From assembly GCA_021773815.1 (NCBI GenBank), contig JAJFJS010000036.1, positions 1 through 64,000 of the forward strand: a stretch of DNA of 64,000 nt, written 5' to 3'. Source of the DNA: Gammaproteobacteria bacterium (GTDB taxonomy: Bacteria; Pseudomonadota; Gammaproteobacteria; Steroidobacterales; GCA-2729495). Position 1 is the stretch's first letter, and every line of letters begins with the position of its first letter. Positions 24,832-33,893 of this stretch are shown here, in pieces. The translations under genes were made by a program, and so were the position numbers. Below the pieces are notes generated by a model. That model saw only the letters and a program-made list of their open reading frames with translations, was not told the DNA's origin and made no database searches.

Positions 24832-27201
24832 TTAGCCCCCCAGTGCGGGATCTTTCTGCTCGGACCAGTCGTTCTCGTAGACTGTCCATTCGCCTTCCTC
24901 AACGTCCTCTTCCTTGAGGCGAAGCTTCGTGCCGCGCGACAGGACGAACCACATCAGGGGCAACAGGCCACCCCAGATGAAGACGGCGCCGCCGATGGTG
25001 CGGCAGTAGGTCAGGAATGAGAACACCGGACCCGTGACGATCTCAGCCGAACGTGCATACCAGGTGCCATGCGCGTAGGCCATCCAGGTCTGGTACAGAC
25101 CGACCGGGAACAGATCGAGGAACATCATCAGGACAAGACCGATATTCAGGGACCAGAACGACGTCCTGACCAGCTTCGGGTTCCACGCAGACTTGTGGAA
25201 CAGGTGCTGGAGACAGAACAGCATTCCGCCCAGTGCGATATTGCCCTTGACGCCGAACATGGCTGCATGCGCGTGGTTACCCGTCAGGTAGGTCGCATGC
25301 TCGTAGTAGTTGACGATCGGCAGGTTAACCACCGAGCCAAATACGCCAGCGCCGAAGATGTTCCAGAAGTTCACACCGAGGATGAACAGCCAGACGCCTT
25401 CCATGACGATCGTCTGTTTGCCCTCGAGCAGGTTCTTACCGGCGGTAAGACCTTCCTGGCGCATCTGCCATGCATCGAGCGTCAGCAGCAACAGCGGCAA
25501 CACCTGCAGGGTCGAGAAGACACTGCCGAGTGCGATGATGCCCGTCGGCTTCGCAATCCAGTAGAAGTTATGCGAAATACCGATCGTCGCCGTGATCAGG
25601 AAGAGCATGACCGCGAGGAAGATCACGCGCTCTGCCATCATCCGGGTGATCAGGCCCATCTGCACGAGCATGTAGCCGACGATAACGGTTGTGAACACTT
25701 CGAAGGTCACCTCGACCCACATGTGGACAACCATCCAGCGCCAGTAATCGGAGATCGCGAAGTTCATGTCGGGCTGCACGAGCAGACCGAAGAACAGGAA
25801 TCCCACCATGATGCCACTGCCGTACAGGAGCCACGACGGAACCGACCAGACGTTCCTCTTGGTCAGCCACGGCTTGACGGCACGGTAAATGATGAAGATC
25901 CAGAGTGCGAACGCCGCCAGCAGCGTGAACTGGAAGAAGCGACCGAGTTCCATGAACTCCCAGCCCTGGCTACCGAACCAGTAAGACATCTTGTCGCTCA
26001 ACATGCCCGACTGGCCCATGTAGATACCGACAATTGCGCCTACGCCCGTAACGAGACTCAGGACAAACAGGAGATCGATCAACATCTTCTGGCCCGGCGG
26101 AACCTTGGAGATTCTCGGCAGGAAGAAGATCGTGTAACCGACCCAGCACATGAAGAACCAGAAGATCTGCAGCAGCGCATGATAGCTGCGAGCCACCTGG
26201 AACGGGAGTATCTCATTCAGCGAAACGCCGCCGGGTCGGACAAAGTCCGTCGCGGCAACGACGCCACCGATGATCTGCACGCCGAACACGATGATCGCCA
26301 GGGCGAAGAACTTGTACGTGGCCCGCTGTGTCGGACGAACATACTCGTTCTCGAGGTCATACGTGGTCAGCGACTGACCGGCATGGCCACTTTCCGAGTC
26401 GAACACATCAACCGGCTGCTCTTTCATCTCGCCGTATGCGTACAGGACCACCATGACCCCGACGAACAGTGCGAAGATCGAGAACACGCTCCAGAAGAAT
26501 GTCGCGCCGGTCGGGGTGTTACCCGCGTCCTTGTCGCCAGGCCAGTTGTGCGTGTAGCTGTAGGTCTCGCCCGGGCGATTCGCGCCGGAAACCCAGCCGC
26601 CCCAGAAGAAGAAAGAACTCAGCGCCTCGATGTCGGCGCCTTCGGCGATGTGTCCCATCGTGCCGAACGCTTCCACGTATTCCGGATCGTGGAACATGCG
26701 CCGGTAATGCTCGGTCACATCCCTGAAGGCTGCGATCTGGGCATCGTTGAGGACGATAACGCCGGCTTCTTCGTCGTAAGCGTTGTTGTGGATTTCTCTA
26801 ATAACGCGCGCCGCGATGGCGTCCTCGTCATATTCAGAGAGCGCCCCGGCGCGATCGAGCAGCTCTTGCTTATAGAAAGCACGCATGCCAACAACGGTCC
26901 GGTGCAGCGCATCGGCCGTAAAGTCCGGGCCGCGTTCCGCACCATCGCCCCAGAACGAGCCGTAGCTCATCAAGCCTCTGATGTGGAACAGCTCCTGTCC
27001 CCGCTTGATCTGGGCCTGGGTAATTACGGTCTGCCCGGTGGACGACACATAATCGACCAGCGGCGGAGCGCCGGTATAGGTCGCACCACCGAGGTAAATT
27101 AGCCCGGCGATACAGATACCGGCGACAATCAGAAAGTGCGTCAACCAGTTTTTCTTATTGACTAGCCACATCGCTAGATTCTGTTGGCCTGAGTTACTCA
27201 T
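24832..27201 (-). CDS. nod: putative nitric oxide dismutase (qNor-like, altered active site)
   Basis: 789-aa membrane protein of the quinol NO reductase family: N-terminal helix, roughly 200-residue periplasmic domain without a CxxCH haem site, then about 13 helices of the haem-copper oxidase fold. Kept residues: His341 (RSYHALLQIFW), His493 and Glu497 (VVHMWVEVTFE), His544, His643 and His645 (GNHAHAAMFG). Changed residues: the second His of the His-His pair is Asn545 (GISHNFYWIA, versus GLGHHYFWIG in the nearby NorB), and the active-site Glu is Gln566 (FSTLQVLPL, versus FSALEPVPL). These two changes are those I recall for Nod of Methylomirabilis and strain HdN1, proposed to form N2 and O2 from NO. 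Start: AAGGAG six nt before ATG. It is monocistronic, with its own terminator. Activity is inferred, not shown. Confidence 0.85.
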   Translation of the reverse strand: MSNSGQQNLAMWLVNKKNWLTHFLIVAGICIAGLIYLGGATYTGAPPLVDYVSSTGQTVITQAQIKRGQELFHIRGLMSYGSFWGDGAERGPDFTADALHRTVVGMRAFYKQELLDRAGALSEYDEDAIAARVIREIHNNAYDEEAGVIVLNDAQIAAFRDVTEHYRRMFHDPEYVEAFGTMGHIAEGADIEALSSFFFWGGWVSGANRPGETYSYTHNWPGDKDAGNTPTGATFFWSVFSIFALFVGVMVVLYAYGEMKEQPVDVFDSESGHAGQSLTTYDLENEYVRPTQRATYKFFALAIIVFGVQIIGGVVAATDFVRPGGVSLNEILPFQVARSYHALLQIFWFFMCWVGYTIFFLPRISKVPPGQKMLIDLLFVLSLVTGVGAIVGIYMGQSGMLSDKMSYWFGSQGWEFMELGRFFQFTLLAAFALWIFIIYRAVKPWLTKRNVWSVPSWLLYGSGIMVGFLFFGLLVQPDMNFAISDYWRWMVVHMWVEVTFEVFTTVIVGYMLVQMGLITRMMAERVIFLAVMLFLITATIGISHNFYWIAKPTGIIALGSVFSTLQVLPLLLLTLDAWQMRQEGLTAGKNLLEGKQTIVMEGVWLFILGVNFWNIFGAGVFGSVVNLPIVNYYEHATYLTGNHAHAAMFGVKGNIALGGMLFCLQHLFHKSAWNPKLVRTSFWSLNIGLVLMMFLDLFPVGLYQTWMAYAHGTWYARSAEIVTGPVFSFLTYCRTIGGAVFIWGGLLPLMWFVLSRGTKLRLKEEDVEEGEWTVYENDWSEQKDPALGG

Positions 27202-27316
27202 TTTCAGCTCCTTGATTCAACGGCACCACAACGCACCGCTAAGATTCGCTTGCTCACATTGATATTTTAGTCAGAACTCGTTTTCCATTGCGTCCGTCAA
27301 ATGACGGACCCCCGCT

Positions 27317-27853
27317 CTAGTCCAGGTATCCGAGTCGAAACCCTTCCGCAACCACTGCCGCGCGCGTGTTGACGTTGAGCTTGCTGCGCATACGCTCAAC
27401 ATGCGTGCGGATCGTAGATTCTCCAACACCCAGGCGCTCGGCCACGGATGACGTCGTCTCACCGTCGGCCAGCAACAGCAGGATCTCCTGCTCCCTGGGG
27501 CTCAGGGCCTGCCACTCCTTCGGTGACTCGCTGCCCATCGGGCTCAGCATGCAGACCACCACTCCGTTCGCCGGTATGCAACTCAGCTGATGGCGTTGAC
27601 CATGCAGCTTGAACTGCGTGTGATGCGAACAATCCATGCCGGCCGCCAGCAGCCGCAAGACACAACCCTCACTGCACGGCAACGACTCGGACTCGTCCAG
27701 CTCGCCCATGACGTCCCAGCAATATTTTCCCGTTCCGGAGCCCAGCAATCGCCGCGCCGGCTTGTTCTGGGCGATCACGCTGCCGTCACCGCCAGCGACG
27801 ATCACGGGGCGGGTATCACCAAACGTATTGCGGTATAAACCGGGATTCAGCAT
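27317..27853 (-). CDS. Cys-rich PAS-like sensor with LuxR-type HTH, upstream of nod
   Basis: 178 aa. The C-terminal 65 residues are a LuxR/GerE helix-turn-helix (LSPREQEILLLLADGETTSS, VGESTIRTHVERMRSKLNVN). The N-terminal half looks PAS-like (RPVIVAGGDGSVIAQNKPARRLLG) and carries six Cys: 45, 60, 64, 75, 92 and 101, with C60-x3-C64 and C75-SHH. No receiver domain is present, so it is not a classical response regulator. The Cys/His set could hold an iron-sulfur cluster or a redox switch. It is on the nod strand, 115 nt upstream, and is the obvious candidate regulator of nod. Confidence 0.82.
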   Translation of the reverse strand: MLNPGLYRNTFGDTRPVIVAGGDGSVIAQNKPARRLLGSGTGKYCWDVMGELDESESLPCSEGCVLRLLAAGMDCSHHTQFKLHGQRHQLSCIPANGVVVCMLSPMGSESPKEWQALSPREQEILLLLADGETTSSVAERLGVGESTIRTHVERMRSKLNVNTRAAVVAEGFRLGYLD

Positions 27854-28653
27854 CGTAAAAATCGGCTAATGAACCTATATACGGCGAAAAATGTAACCAT
27901 CGGCACAAAACGCGTATATAAGTAGTAGTTCGTATAATCGCAATCGCGGTAGGTAATTATACGTACCCCCCGTCTCCTCCCACACCCCGGTATCAGTGTA
28001 ATCCCGACACCGGGAACGGGTTGCCACCCGTCCGGATTGTGGATTTTCCCTAGATATCCGGTTGCATCCGGGAAATTCGGCGCGGTGGCCCCGGACCCAG
28101 ACCCGCGACGACCCCGCTCGAGGGCGTTTATACCATATGCATCAAGCCTTCGCGACGATTCTGGTTGAGGGTAGACTGGCGGCGTGAATACAATTCCGAT
28201 CCGATCGACGCGGATGACACGCGGCTATCGGATCACGCGAAAATTGCCGGATTGCGCTAATTTCCGGGCTGCAACGCGCCAAAGCGACATCCCTGTCCGT
28301 CATTTTACCGACATACCGGGGGCGAGCGGCGGAGATGTCTTTATCGGCGGGCCAACGGGAAGGATAATGTCCGGCGCGGATGGCGATCGCCGGCAATTTT
28401 GCGCGCATCAGCGATGGCGAAACCTGAATGTTCGACTACGACGGAAACGGCGGATACTGGCGGATCGGTGCGGCAAACGGATCAGGCGGCGGTTTCATCG
28501 GTCTCGCGGGAACTGATTCGCGGCGCCTCGGGTCAAGACGCCGAGGCAGAATCGTTTCGACGGAGCTTTTTTTTGCCGTCGCACATACAGTGCCACGGCA
28601 GCCGGAAGAAGTATCCGTTGTGAACGCTGCAAGCATTAAAGAGTACGGTAAGA
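27854..28653. other. 800-nt region with no convincing gene
   Basis: Separates the divergent nod regulator and the MORN-repeat genes. The AT-rich stretch 27880-27965 is the likely promoter area of the regulator. Several overlapping open frames at 28140-28780 on both strands have no recognisable product. Confidence 0.45.
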
Positions 28654-29541
28654 ATGAAATTATCAATCGTTGCATGGATCAAGTCGCTGGGGAAAAAATC
28701 GCTTGCCGATGGTCCCTTCGAGTCTCATCACAAGAATGGTCAACTACAGTCCAGGGGGACCTACAAAGACGCTCTGCATGACGGCCCCTACGAGTCTTAC
28801 TATGACAATGGCCAACTCGAATCACGGGGAGCCTTCTCGACAGGAATAGAAGAAGGGCCGTGGGAAAAGTATTTCGATGACGGCCAGATGCAGTTCAAGG
28901 GCGACTACCGCAACGGTAAACTGGACGGCCTGCAGGAATGGTTCCACAAGAATGGTCAGTTGCGTGAAAAGCAGGTCTATAAGAATGGCAAGAATGAAGG
29001 CCCCTGGGAGTTCTATCACGAAAACGGCCAGCTGAAATCAACCGGACACCACACGGACGGCAGCCGGGAAGGCCGGTTCGAAATCTGGTATCCGAATGGC
29101 CAGTTGAGATCCCGGGGCAACCACAAGAGTGACAAACGCGACGGTCCGTATGTATCACACCATGAGAACGGGCAGCTGGAATCCGAGGGGGCATACAGAG
29201 AAGGCAAGAAGGATGGCCTGTGGCGCAGTTTCCATCCGAACGGCCAGCTGCAATCCAGCGGCGCATTCACGGACGGCAAGAAAGACGGCGATTGGGAAAC
29301 TTTCCACGACAACGGACAGTTACGGACCCGGGAACGCTATATAGCCAATAAACAGGATGGTCCCTTCGAGGAGTACGCAGCGGACGGACGGCTTACGGTC
29401 AAAGGCGGCTACAAAGACGGCAAGAAGGACGGCCTGTATGAATCGTACGACGAGAACGGCCAACTGAAATCCAAAGGAACATTCAGGAACGGGGCACTGG
29501 ACGGCCCCTATGAATTGTACGAAGACGGCGTTCTTCAATAG
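28654..29541 (+). CDS. MORN_2-repeat protein, about 12 repeats
   Basis: 295 aa made almost wholly of 23-24-residue repeats of the type DGPxExYxxNGQLxSRGxYKxGKK (MORN variant 2, the YwqK-type repeat). NGQL-like cores recur twelve times, the last degenerate (LYEDGVLQ). There is no signal peptide; the short N-terminus MKLSIVAWIKSLGKK is basic and amphipathic. Such proteins form a beta-solenoid-like sheet. In some firmicutes they are called antitoxins of the YwqK type, but no toxin gene is adjacent. A second gene of the same kind follows after 56 nt. Confidence 0.85.
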   Translation: MKLSIVAWIKSLGKKSLADGPFESHHKNGQLQSRGTYKDALHDGPYESYYDNGQLESRGAFSTGIEEGPWEKYFDDGQMQFKGDYRNGKLDGLQEWFHKNGQLREKQVYKNGKNEGPWEFYHENGQLKSTGHHTDGSREGRFEIWYPNGQLRSRGNHKSDKRDGPYVSHHENGQLESEGAYREGKKDGLWRSFHPNGQLQSSGAFTDGKKDGDWETFHDNGQLRTRERYIANKQDGPFEEYAADGRLTVKGGYKDGKKDGLYESYDENGQLKSKGTFRNGALDGPYELYEDGVLQ

Positions 29542-29597
29542 GGGGAAACGGAAACTCGCCGGGGCCTGTGCGCGGCGATGATCAGGAATGACGAACG

Positions 29598-30209
29598 ATG
29601 AAAAAGATATCCAATTTTTTGTTCAGACTTGTCAGCTTGCTCCCGGACGGCCCATGGATGCGGGAACGACCGGCCGATCAGTTGAAGTCCAGGGGCAGCC
29701 TCAAGAACGGAAAAGAAGATGGTCCCTGGGAAATGTACTACGCGAGCGGCCAGTTGGAATTCAGGGGAGCGTACCGGGAAGGCAGGCGGCACGGCCCGTG
29801 GGAGATGTTCTACGAGAGTGGCAGCCTGAAGATTCGCGGTACGTCCAGGAACGGCAGACCGGACGGCCTGTTCGAACGATATTATGAAAACGGCCAGTTG
29901 TTGGAAAGGTCAAACTGCAAAAACGGCGAGCAGGACGGTCCCTTCGAAACATACCATTCGAACGGCCAATTAAAGGAGAAGGGAACCTACTCCGGCGGTT
30001 TCAGGGACGGGCTGCTCGAGGTCTACTACGAAAACGGCCAGTTGCAGAGAACAGGACGCTACGAGGGCGGCGGCATGGAAGGCCCGTGGCTGTTTTATTA
30101 CCAGAATGGCCAGTTGGGAAAGAGAGAAAACTATAAAGACGGCTTACTGGATGGCCTCTGGGAATACTTCGATGAGACCGGCAAGCTGAAGCAACGGAAA
30201 ACCTACTGA
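29598..30209 (+). CDS. MORN_2-repeat protein, about 8 repeats (paralogue)
   Basis: 203 aa with the same architecture as the preceding gene: a short N-terminus (MKKISNFLFRLVSLLPDGPW) and then about eight MORN_2 units (for example DGPWEMYYASGQLEFRGAYR). The first and last units are degenerate. The two genes are a tandem duplicate pair that has diverged in repeat number. The function is unknown. Confidence 0.83.
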   Translation: MKKISNFLFRLVSLLPDGPWMRERPADQLKSRGSLKNGKEDGPWEMYYASGQLEFRGAYREGRRHGPWEMFYESGSLKIRGTSRNGRPDGLFERYYENGQLLERSNCKNGEQDGPFETYHSNGQLKEKGTYSGGFRDGLLEVYYENGQLQRTGRYEGGGMEGPWLFYYQNGQLGKRENYKDGLLDGLWEYFDETGKLKQRKTY

Positions 30210-30333
30210 CGACGGGCCCGCCAACAAGAAGGAACCGGTGTCGCGGATAATTCGTGACGTCGGAACCGGCCCCCGACACTTGCAGGCATCGGCCGGACTT
30301 GACCTCTTCCCGTCTCGCACGCAGCGCGAGCAA

Positions 30334-30657
30334 CTAGCGTTCCAGGTACTTCAGCTTGTCCGGCACTCCGTCCCATTCCTCGGCATCGGGAGGCGGGCTG
30401 GATTTTTCCGTGATATTCGGCCATATCGCCGCAAGTTCGTCATTGAGCTTGACGAAGTGGCGCTGATTGGCAGGAAGAGAACGCTGCTCGTAGATCGCAT
30501 CCACGGGGCATTCCGCCGGACACAGCGCGCAATCGATGCACTCATCCGCATTGATTACCAGGAAGTTCGGCCCTTCATAAAACGCATCCACCGGACATAC
30601 ATCCGCGCAGTACGTGTGCTTGCAGTTGATACAGTTTTCGGTAACGACATGAGGCAT
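30334..30657 (-). CDS. fdxA: 7Fe ferredoxin FdxA
   Basis: 107 aa [3Fe-4S][4Fe-4S] ferredoxin. It starts [20 protein letters not shown] with Cys spacing C-x2-C(KH)-x4-C-x3-CP, and a second set [17 protein letters not shown]. The C-terminal tail ([19 protein letters not shown]) is typical of the Azotobacter-type FdxA. The frame extends 31 codons upstream, but the family always begins at MPHVV. It is a soluble low-potential electron carrier; its partner enzyme is not in the window. Confidence 0.95.
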   Translation of the reverse strand: MPHVVTENCINCKHTYCADVCPVDAFYEGPNFLVINADECIDCALCPAECPVDAIYEQRSLPANQRHFVKLNDELAAIWPNITEKSSPPPDAEEWDGVPDKLKYLER

Positions 30658-31137
30658 TGATGAACTCGCATTGACCCGTTCGGGCTCACGGCGGCTGATT
30701 CGGCTCTCCGTTCCGATGGTCGGGCCGGCCGGTTGCCGGACGCTGCCCAATCAAAAAGAACGCGGCGCTAGTTTACGATGAATCGGGCGAGTCACCAAAG
30801 TGGCCCGCGCGCATCACCGGAAGACGACCGCTACGGATAATACGGATGGACTTGCGCCATCCGCTCAAGCGGCGATCAATTGACAGTCACCTGCATCATC
30901 GGCGGCCGCTCGCGGGTTCGGAAACGGGCATTTCCCCGCGTGATCGAAGCCCCGCAGCCCGGACCGGCACCCTTATCCCTGATGCGGGACGAATCGCCCG
31001 TCAATGAGAACCAGCAACCGCTGCACGTCCGCAGGTCGGCCAGAAATTTTTCAATGTTTCCAGCCGCAAGTCCCCGGGCCCAAGCCGGTATAATACGCAG
31101 CTACCAATGCGTTAGAGGCGCCGAAGAAGGAGTAAAC
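30658..31137. other. intergenic, promoter region of the monooxygenase-like gene
   Basis: 480 nt between divergent fdxA and the ABM-type gene. A TATAAT hexamer lies at 31089-31094, 43 nt before the ATG, without a clear -35 box. Nothing else is recognised. Confidence 0.5.
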
Positions 31138-31446
31138 ATGCAGTCGTTTGGTCTCAACTATGAAGTCAAACCTGAACGGGTCGAAGACTTTAAGAAAGCG
31201 CTGATGCAACTCATCGAAGACATGAACAGTCATGAGGGGCACGTCGAAACGAGATTGTTCGCTGATGTTGCACGGCCTAATTCGATGATGATTTACTCGA
31301 ACTGGAAGACGAAAGCGGAATTCGTCGGTTTCTTCCGGTCTGAGGAATTTCAGCAGGCCCTGGGCGAAGCGATGAGCATGCTCGAAAGCCGACCCACACA
31401 CATGGCGGGCCAGAGCATACGGCTTATCAAGTCCCCGGGCAGCTAG
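31138..31446 (+). CDS. antibiotic biosynthesis monooxygenase (ABM)-like small protein
   Basis: 102 aa. The ferredoxin-like dimeric alpha/beta-barrel is suggested by the order FGLNYEVKPERVEDFKKALM (strand-helix), HEGHVETRLFAD, NSMMIYSNWKTKAEFVGFFR and SEEFQQALG. Most relatives have no proven substrate; they act as cofactor-free oxygenases or haem-degrading proteins. The ATG is preceded by GAAGGAG. The frame is open further upstream, but the ribosome site fixes this start. Confidence 0.75.
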   Translation: MQSFGLNYEVKPERVEDFKKALMQLIEDMNSHEGHVETRLFADVARPNSMMIYSNWKTKAEFVGFFRSEEFQQALGEAMSMLESRPTHMAGQSIRLIKSPGS

Positions 31447-31534
31447 GTCGACACCAGGTAAGACGGCAGACGCCGTCGCGTGCCGGGTTCCAGCGCCGGC
31501 TGACGCGGCGACGGGCTTTCGGTATCTTCATCCG

Positions 31535-32554
31535 ATGGATATCGACATCGTTCTCGACTCCCACCTGCCTCCAGATCAACTGGCGGAACTCGGCCTGCTG
31601 GCCGAACGATTCGGTATCCGGACGGTCTGGAATGCCAGCTATCTGGACGGCCGCGATCCGCTGACGAACATGGCCGAACTCGCGCGGCGATCCCGGACGC
31701 TGCGGGTGGCGCCGATGGCGCTGAACGCCTACGAGATGCATCCGTTCCGGATCGGCATGGCGCTGCTGACGTTAAATGAGATTGCCGCCGGCCGCGCCCA
31801 AACCATGATCGGCGGCGGTGGCGAAGTCGTCATGGCGCTCGGCATCCCGTTCGAGAAGCGGGTCCGCTATGTCCGCGAATGCCTCGAGATCGTCAAGGGC
31901 ATGTGCACGGCCAGACCGTTCGACTATACCGGCGAGCTGTTTTCCATTCACGGCTATGACCCGCAGTGGGTCACGGCGCCGTCACCTCTTATATATGCCG
32001 GTGCAAATCGTCCGCAGATGCTGCGCATGGCGGCAAAACACGCGGACGGGGTCTTCATGAGCGACCTGTCACTGGCACTGGCGCAGGATGCGATCGGCGC
32101 CGTGCACGACCGGATGGCCGAGATCGGCCGCGACCGCACGGGTTTTCGCTTCAACAACTTCATGGCCTGGTACGTTTACGATGATCCGGACGAGGCGCGC
32201 CACGAGGCGCGACGCTGGATCGGTTTCCGCGCCCTGTTTCGCGAATACATGATGCGCGAGTTCATGTCCGCCGAGGACTTCGCCGTCATTCTCGAACATA
32301 TCCCGCAGATCTACGCGATGGCGCCGAAAAACGAGCATTCGGTCGACGGCGTTCCGGACCACCTGCTCGATCTGTGCGTCGACCGACTGACGCTGACGGG
32401 CGGCATCGACCAACTGGACCGCATCATCGAGCACCTGCTCGAATTCAAAGCAATCGGCGTCACGGAGATCTGCCTGGAACTGAAGAATCACCAGGCGCAC
32501 GGCATCAGGCTGATCGGCGAGCGGGTTCTACCGGCGCTGCGCGCGGCGGCGTAG
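31535..32554 (+). CDS. LLM-class flavin-dependent oxidoreductase
   Basis: 339 aa bacterial luciferase-like (beta/alpha)8 barrel. Typical segments: AELGLLAERFGIRTVW, TLNEIAAGRAQTMIGGGGEV and VRYVRECLEIVKGMCTARPFDYTGE, then APSPLIYAGANRPQMLRMAAKHADGV. The last two are the family's cofactor-binding and product regions, shared with F420-dependent reductases such as Mer and with FMN enzymes; sequence alone does not decide the cofactor. It is convergent with the OmpA gene, with a terminator between them. Confidence 0.85.
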   Translation: MDIDIVLDSHLPPDQLAELGLLAERFGIRTVWNASYLDGRDPLTNMAELARRSRTLRVAPMALNAYEMHPFRIGMALLTLNEIAAGRAQTMIGGGGEVVMALGIPFEKRVRYVRECLEIVKGMCTARPFDYTGELFSIHGYDPQWVTAPSPLIYAGANRPQMLRMAAKHADGVFMSDLSLALAQDAIGAVHDRMAEIGRDRTGFRFNNFMAWYVYDDPDEARHEARRWIGFRALFREYMMREFMSAEDFAVILEHIPQIYAMAPKNEHSVDGVPDHLLDLCVDRLTLTGGIDQLDRIIEHLLEFKAIGVTEICLELKNHQAHGIRLIGERVLPALRAAA

Positions 32555-32555
32555 C

Positions 32556-32594
32556 ACCCGTTCATGCCCCGGGAACCGGGACAGGAACGGGTTT
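32556..32594. terminator. bidirectional hairpin between convergent genes
   Basis: The outer arms ACCCGTTC/GAACGGGT enclose an inner stem CCCGG/CCGGG and are followed by TTT on the plus strand. It sits between the luciferase-like gene and the OmpA gene stops. Confidence 0.6.
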
Positions 32595-32627
32595 CAGCTC
32601 AACGCAGCCAAATCGCTCTATATCTGC

Positions 32628-33893
32628 CTAGCGGCTCAGAACACGCAATACGACTCGTCGGTTTTCGGCTCTACCGGCGGCCGACTCATTGCTGGCAATC
32701 GGTTGAGTCTCGCCATAGCCGCGATATTTCAGGCGCTTGATATCAATGCCTTTGCCGGCCAGATAGGCCTGTACCGTTTTCGCCCGTCGCTCGGACAGCG
32801 ACAGATTGTATTCGGCCGCACCCTGACTATCCGTATGGCCGCCGATCTCGACAACGATTTTCGGATTCTTTCGCAGTGTTGCCGCGGCATCGTCCAGTGT
32901 GCCTTTGCCGCTCAAAAGCAGGCTGTCAGAATTGGTTCCAAAGTTGACATCCGGCAGGTTTATTGCTGCCTTGATTTCACATCCTTTGACATCTGTCGCC
33001 ACCCCCGCAGGCGTTCCCGGGCATCGATCAAGCCTGTCGACAACGCCGTCACCGTCTGAGTCCAGTTCGCAACCATCCGGGCCGACCGTCGCGCCCCTCG
33101 GTGTACCTTTGCACTGATCAATGCCGTCCGGAACGCCGTCACCGTCACCGTCAACGGCGCAGCCGCGGCTGTCGACCACGGCCCCGCGCAACGTATCAGG
33201 ACACGAATCCCGTCCGTTGACGACGCCGTCACCATCAGCGTCGAATTCACAGCCACGATTGTCTACCGCTTCGCCAACAGGCGTGCCGGGGCAACGATCA
33301 CCGGCGTCCTCGACGCCGTCGCTGTCGCTGTCGACCGTTCGCGTCCGGGCATTACCGAAAGCATATTGCAGACCGGCATTGACGAGCAGGTCACGAAAAT
33401 CTCCGCCCCGCGCATCCTCCCAGCGAATGAGCACCTCGGTACGCAGAGACAGACGATCGGAAAACAGATCGGACAACAGACCAAATCCGGCCTTCAGTTG
33501 CAGATTGTCGTCATCGACACCGCCCTGAAATTCAGAATTCACCCAGCCGATTCCGCCGAGAAGATAGGGTGAGAATGTGCCATCTCGGTTATGTACGTTC
33601 AATACATCGAACGAAATGGCCTTCTGCTTCAGATCCGCGCCAGGACTTCCGTTGATATCCAGCAGCTGGCCATCCAGCTCCAGGTTAAAGTATTCGGACA
33701 GCGCATAACCGAATTGAATCTGGCCGCCGGCAATCTCATCACGGAGGCTTCGGTCGCGATCAGAATCAATGTAGGTACCCATAGCGCCGGTATAAAATTG
33801 TCCGGGCTGATCGCTGGCATGCACGGCCGACGCGAGAATTAGCAGGCCAAGCGCCAGGCAGTATCCCAACGTCATTCCATTTTCTTGTCTCAT
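32628..33893 (-). CDS. OmpA-family outer membrane protein with TSP3 repeats
   Basis: About 421 aa. A signal peptide (CLALGLLILASAVHA) is followed by an 8-stranded barrel-like region (residues about 30-180) and four thrombospondin type 3 calcium repeats (DSDSDGVEDAGDRCPGTP, DADGDGVVNGRDSCP and so on, each with paired Cys). The C-terminal OmpA domain binds peptidoglycan (IGGHTDSQGAAEYNLSLSER, RGYGETQPIASNE). It links the outer membrane to the wall. The ATG at 33893 follows GGAGAGCGTG; an ATG 12 nt upstream lies before this site and is less likely. Confidence 0.93.
   Translation of the reverse strand: MRQENGMTLGYCLALGLLILASAVHASDQPGQFYTGAMGTYIDSDRDRSLRDEIAGGQIQFGYALSEYFNLELDGQLLDINGSPGADLKQKAISFDVLNVHNRDGTFSPYLLGGIGWVNSEFQGGVDDDNLQLKAGFGLLSDLFSDRLSLRTEVLIRWEDARGGDFRDLLVNAGLQYAFGNARTRTVDSDSDGVEDAGDRCPGTPVGEAVDNRGCEFDADGDGVVNGRDSCPDTLRGAVVDSRGCAVDGDGDGVPDGIDQCKGTPRGATVGPDGCELDSDGDGVVDRLDRCPGTPAGVATDVKGCEIKAAINLPDVNFGTNSDSLLLSGKGTLDDAAATLRKNPKIVVEIGGHTDSQGAAEYNLSLSERRAKTVQAYLAGKGIDIKRLKYRGYGETQPIASNESAAGRAENRRVVLRVLSR

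Noticed and set aside
25069-27102. 677-aa plus-strand frame antisense to nod
   Set aside because: Its His/Asp/Arg/Glu-rich sequence is the mirror of a membrane-protein gene; no domain and no start signal.
27202-27316. FNR/DNR-type box (TTGAT-N4-ATCAA) before nod
   Set aside because: ATATCAA half-sites occur, but the spacing to a matching half is wrong.
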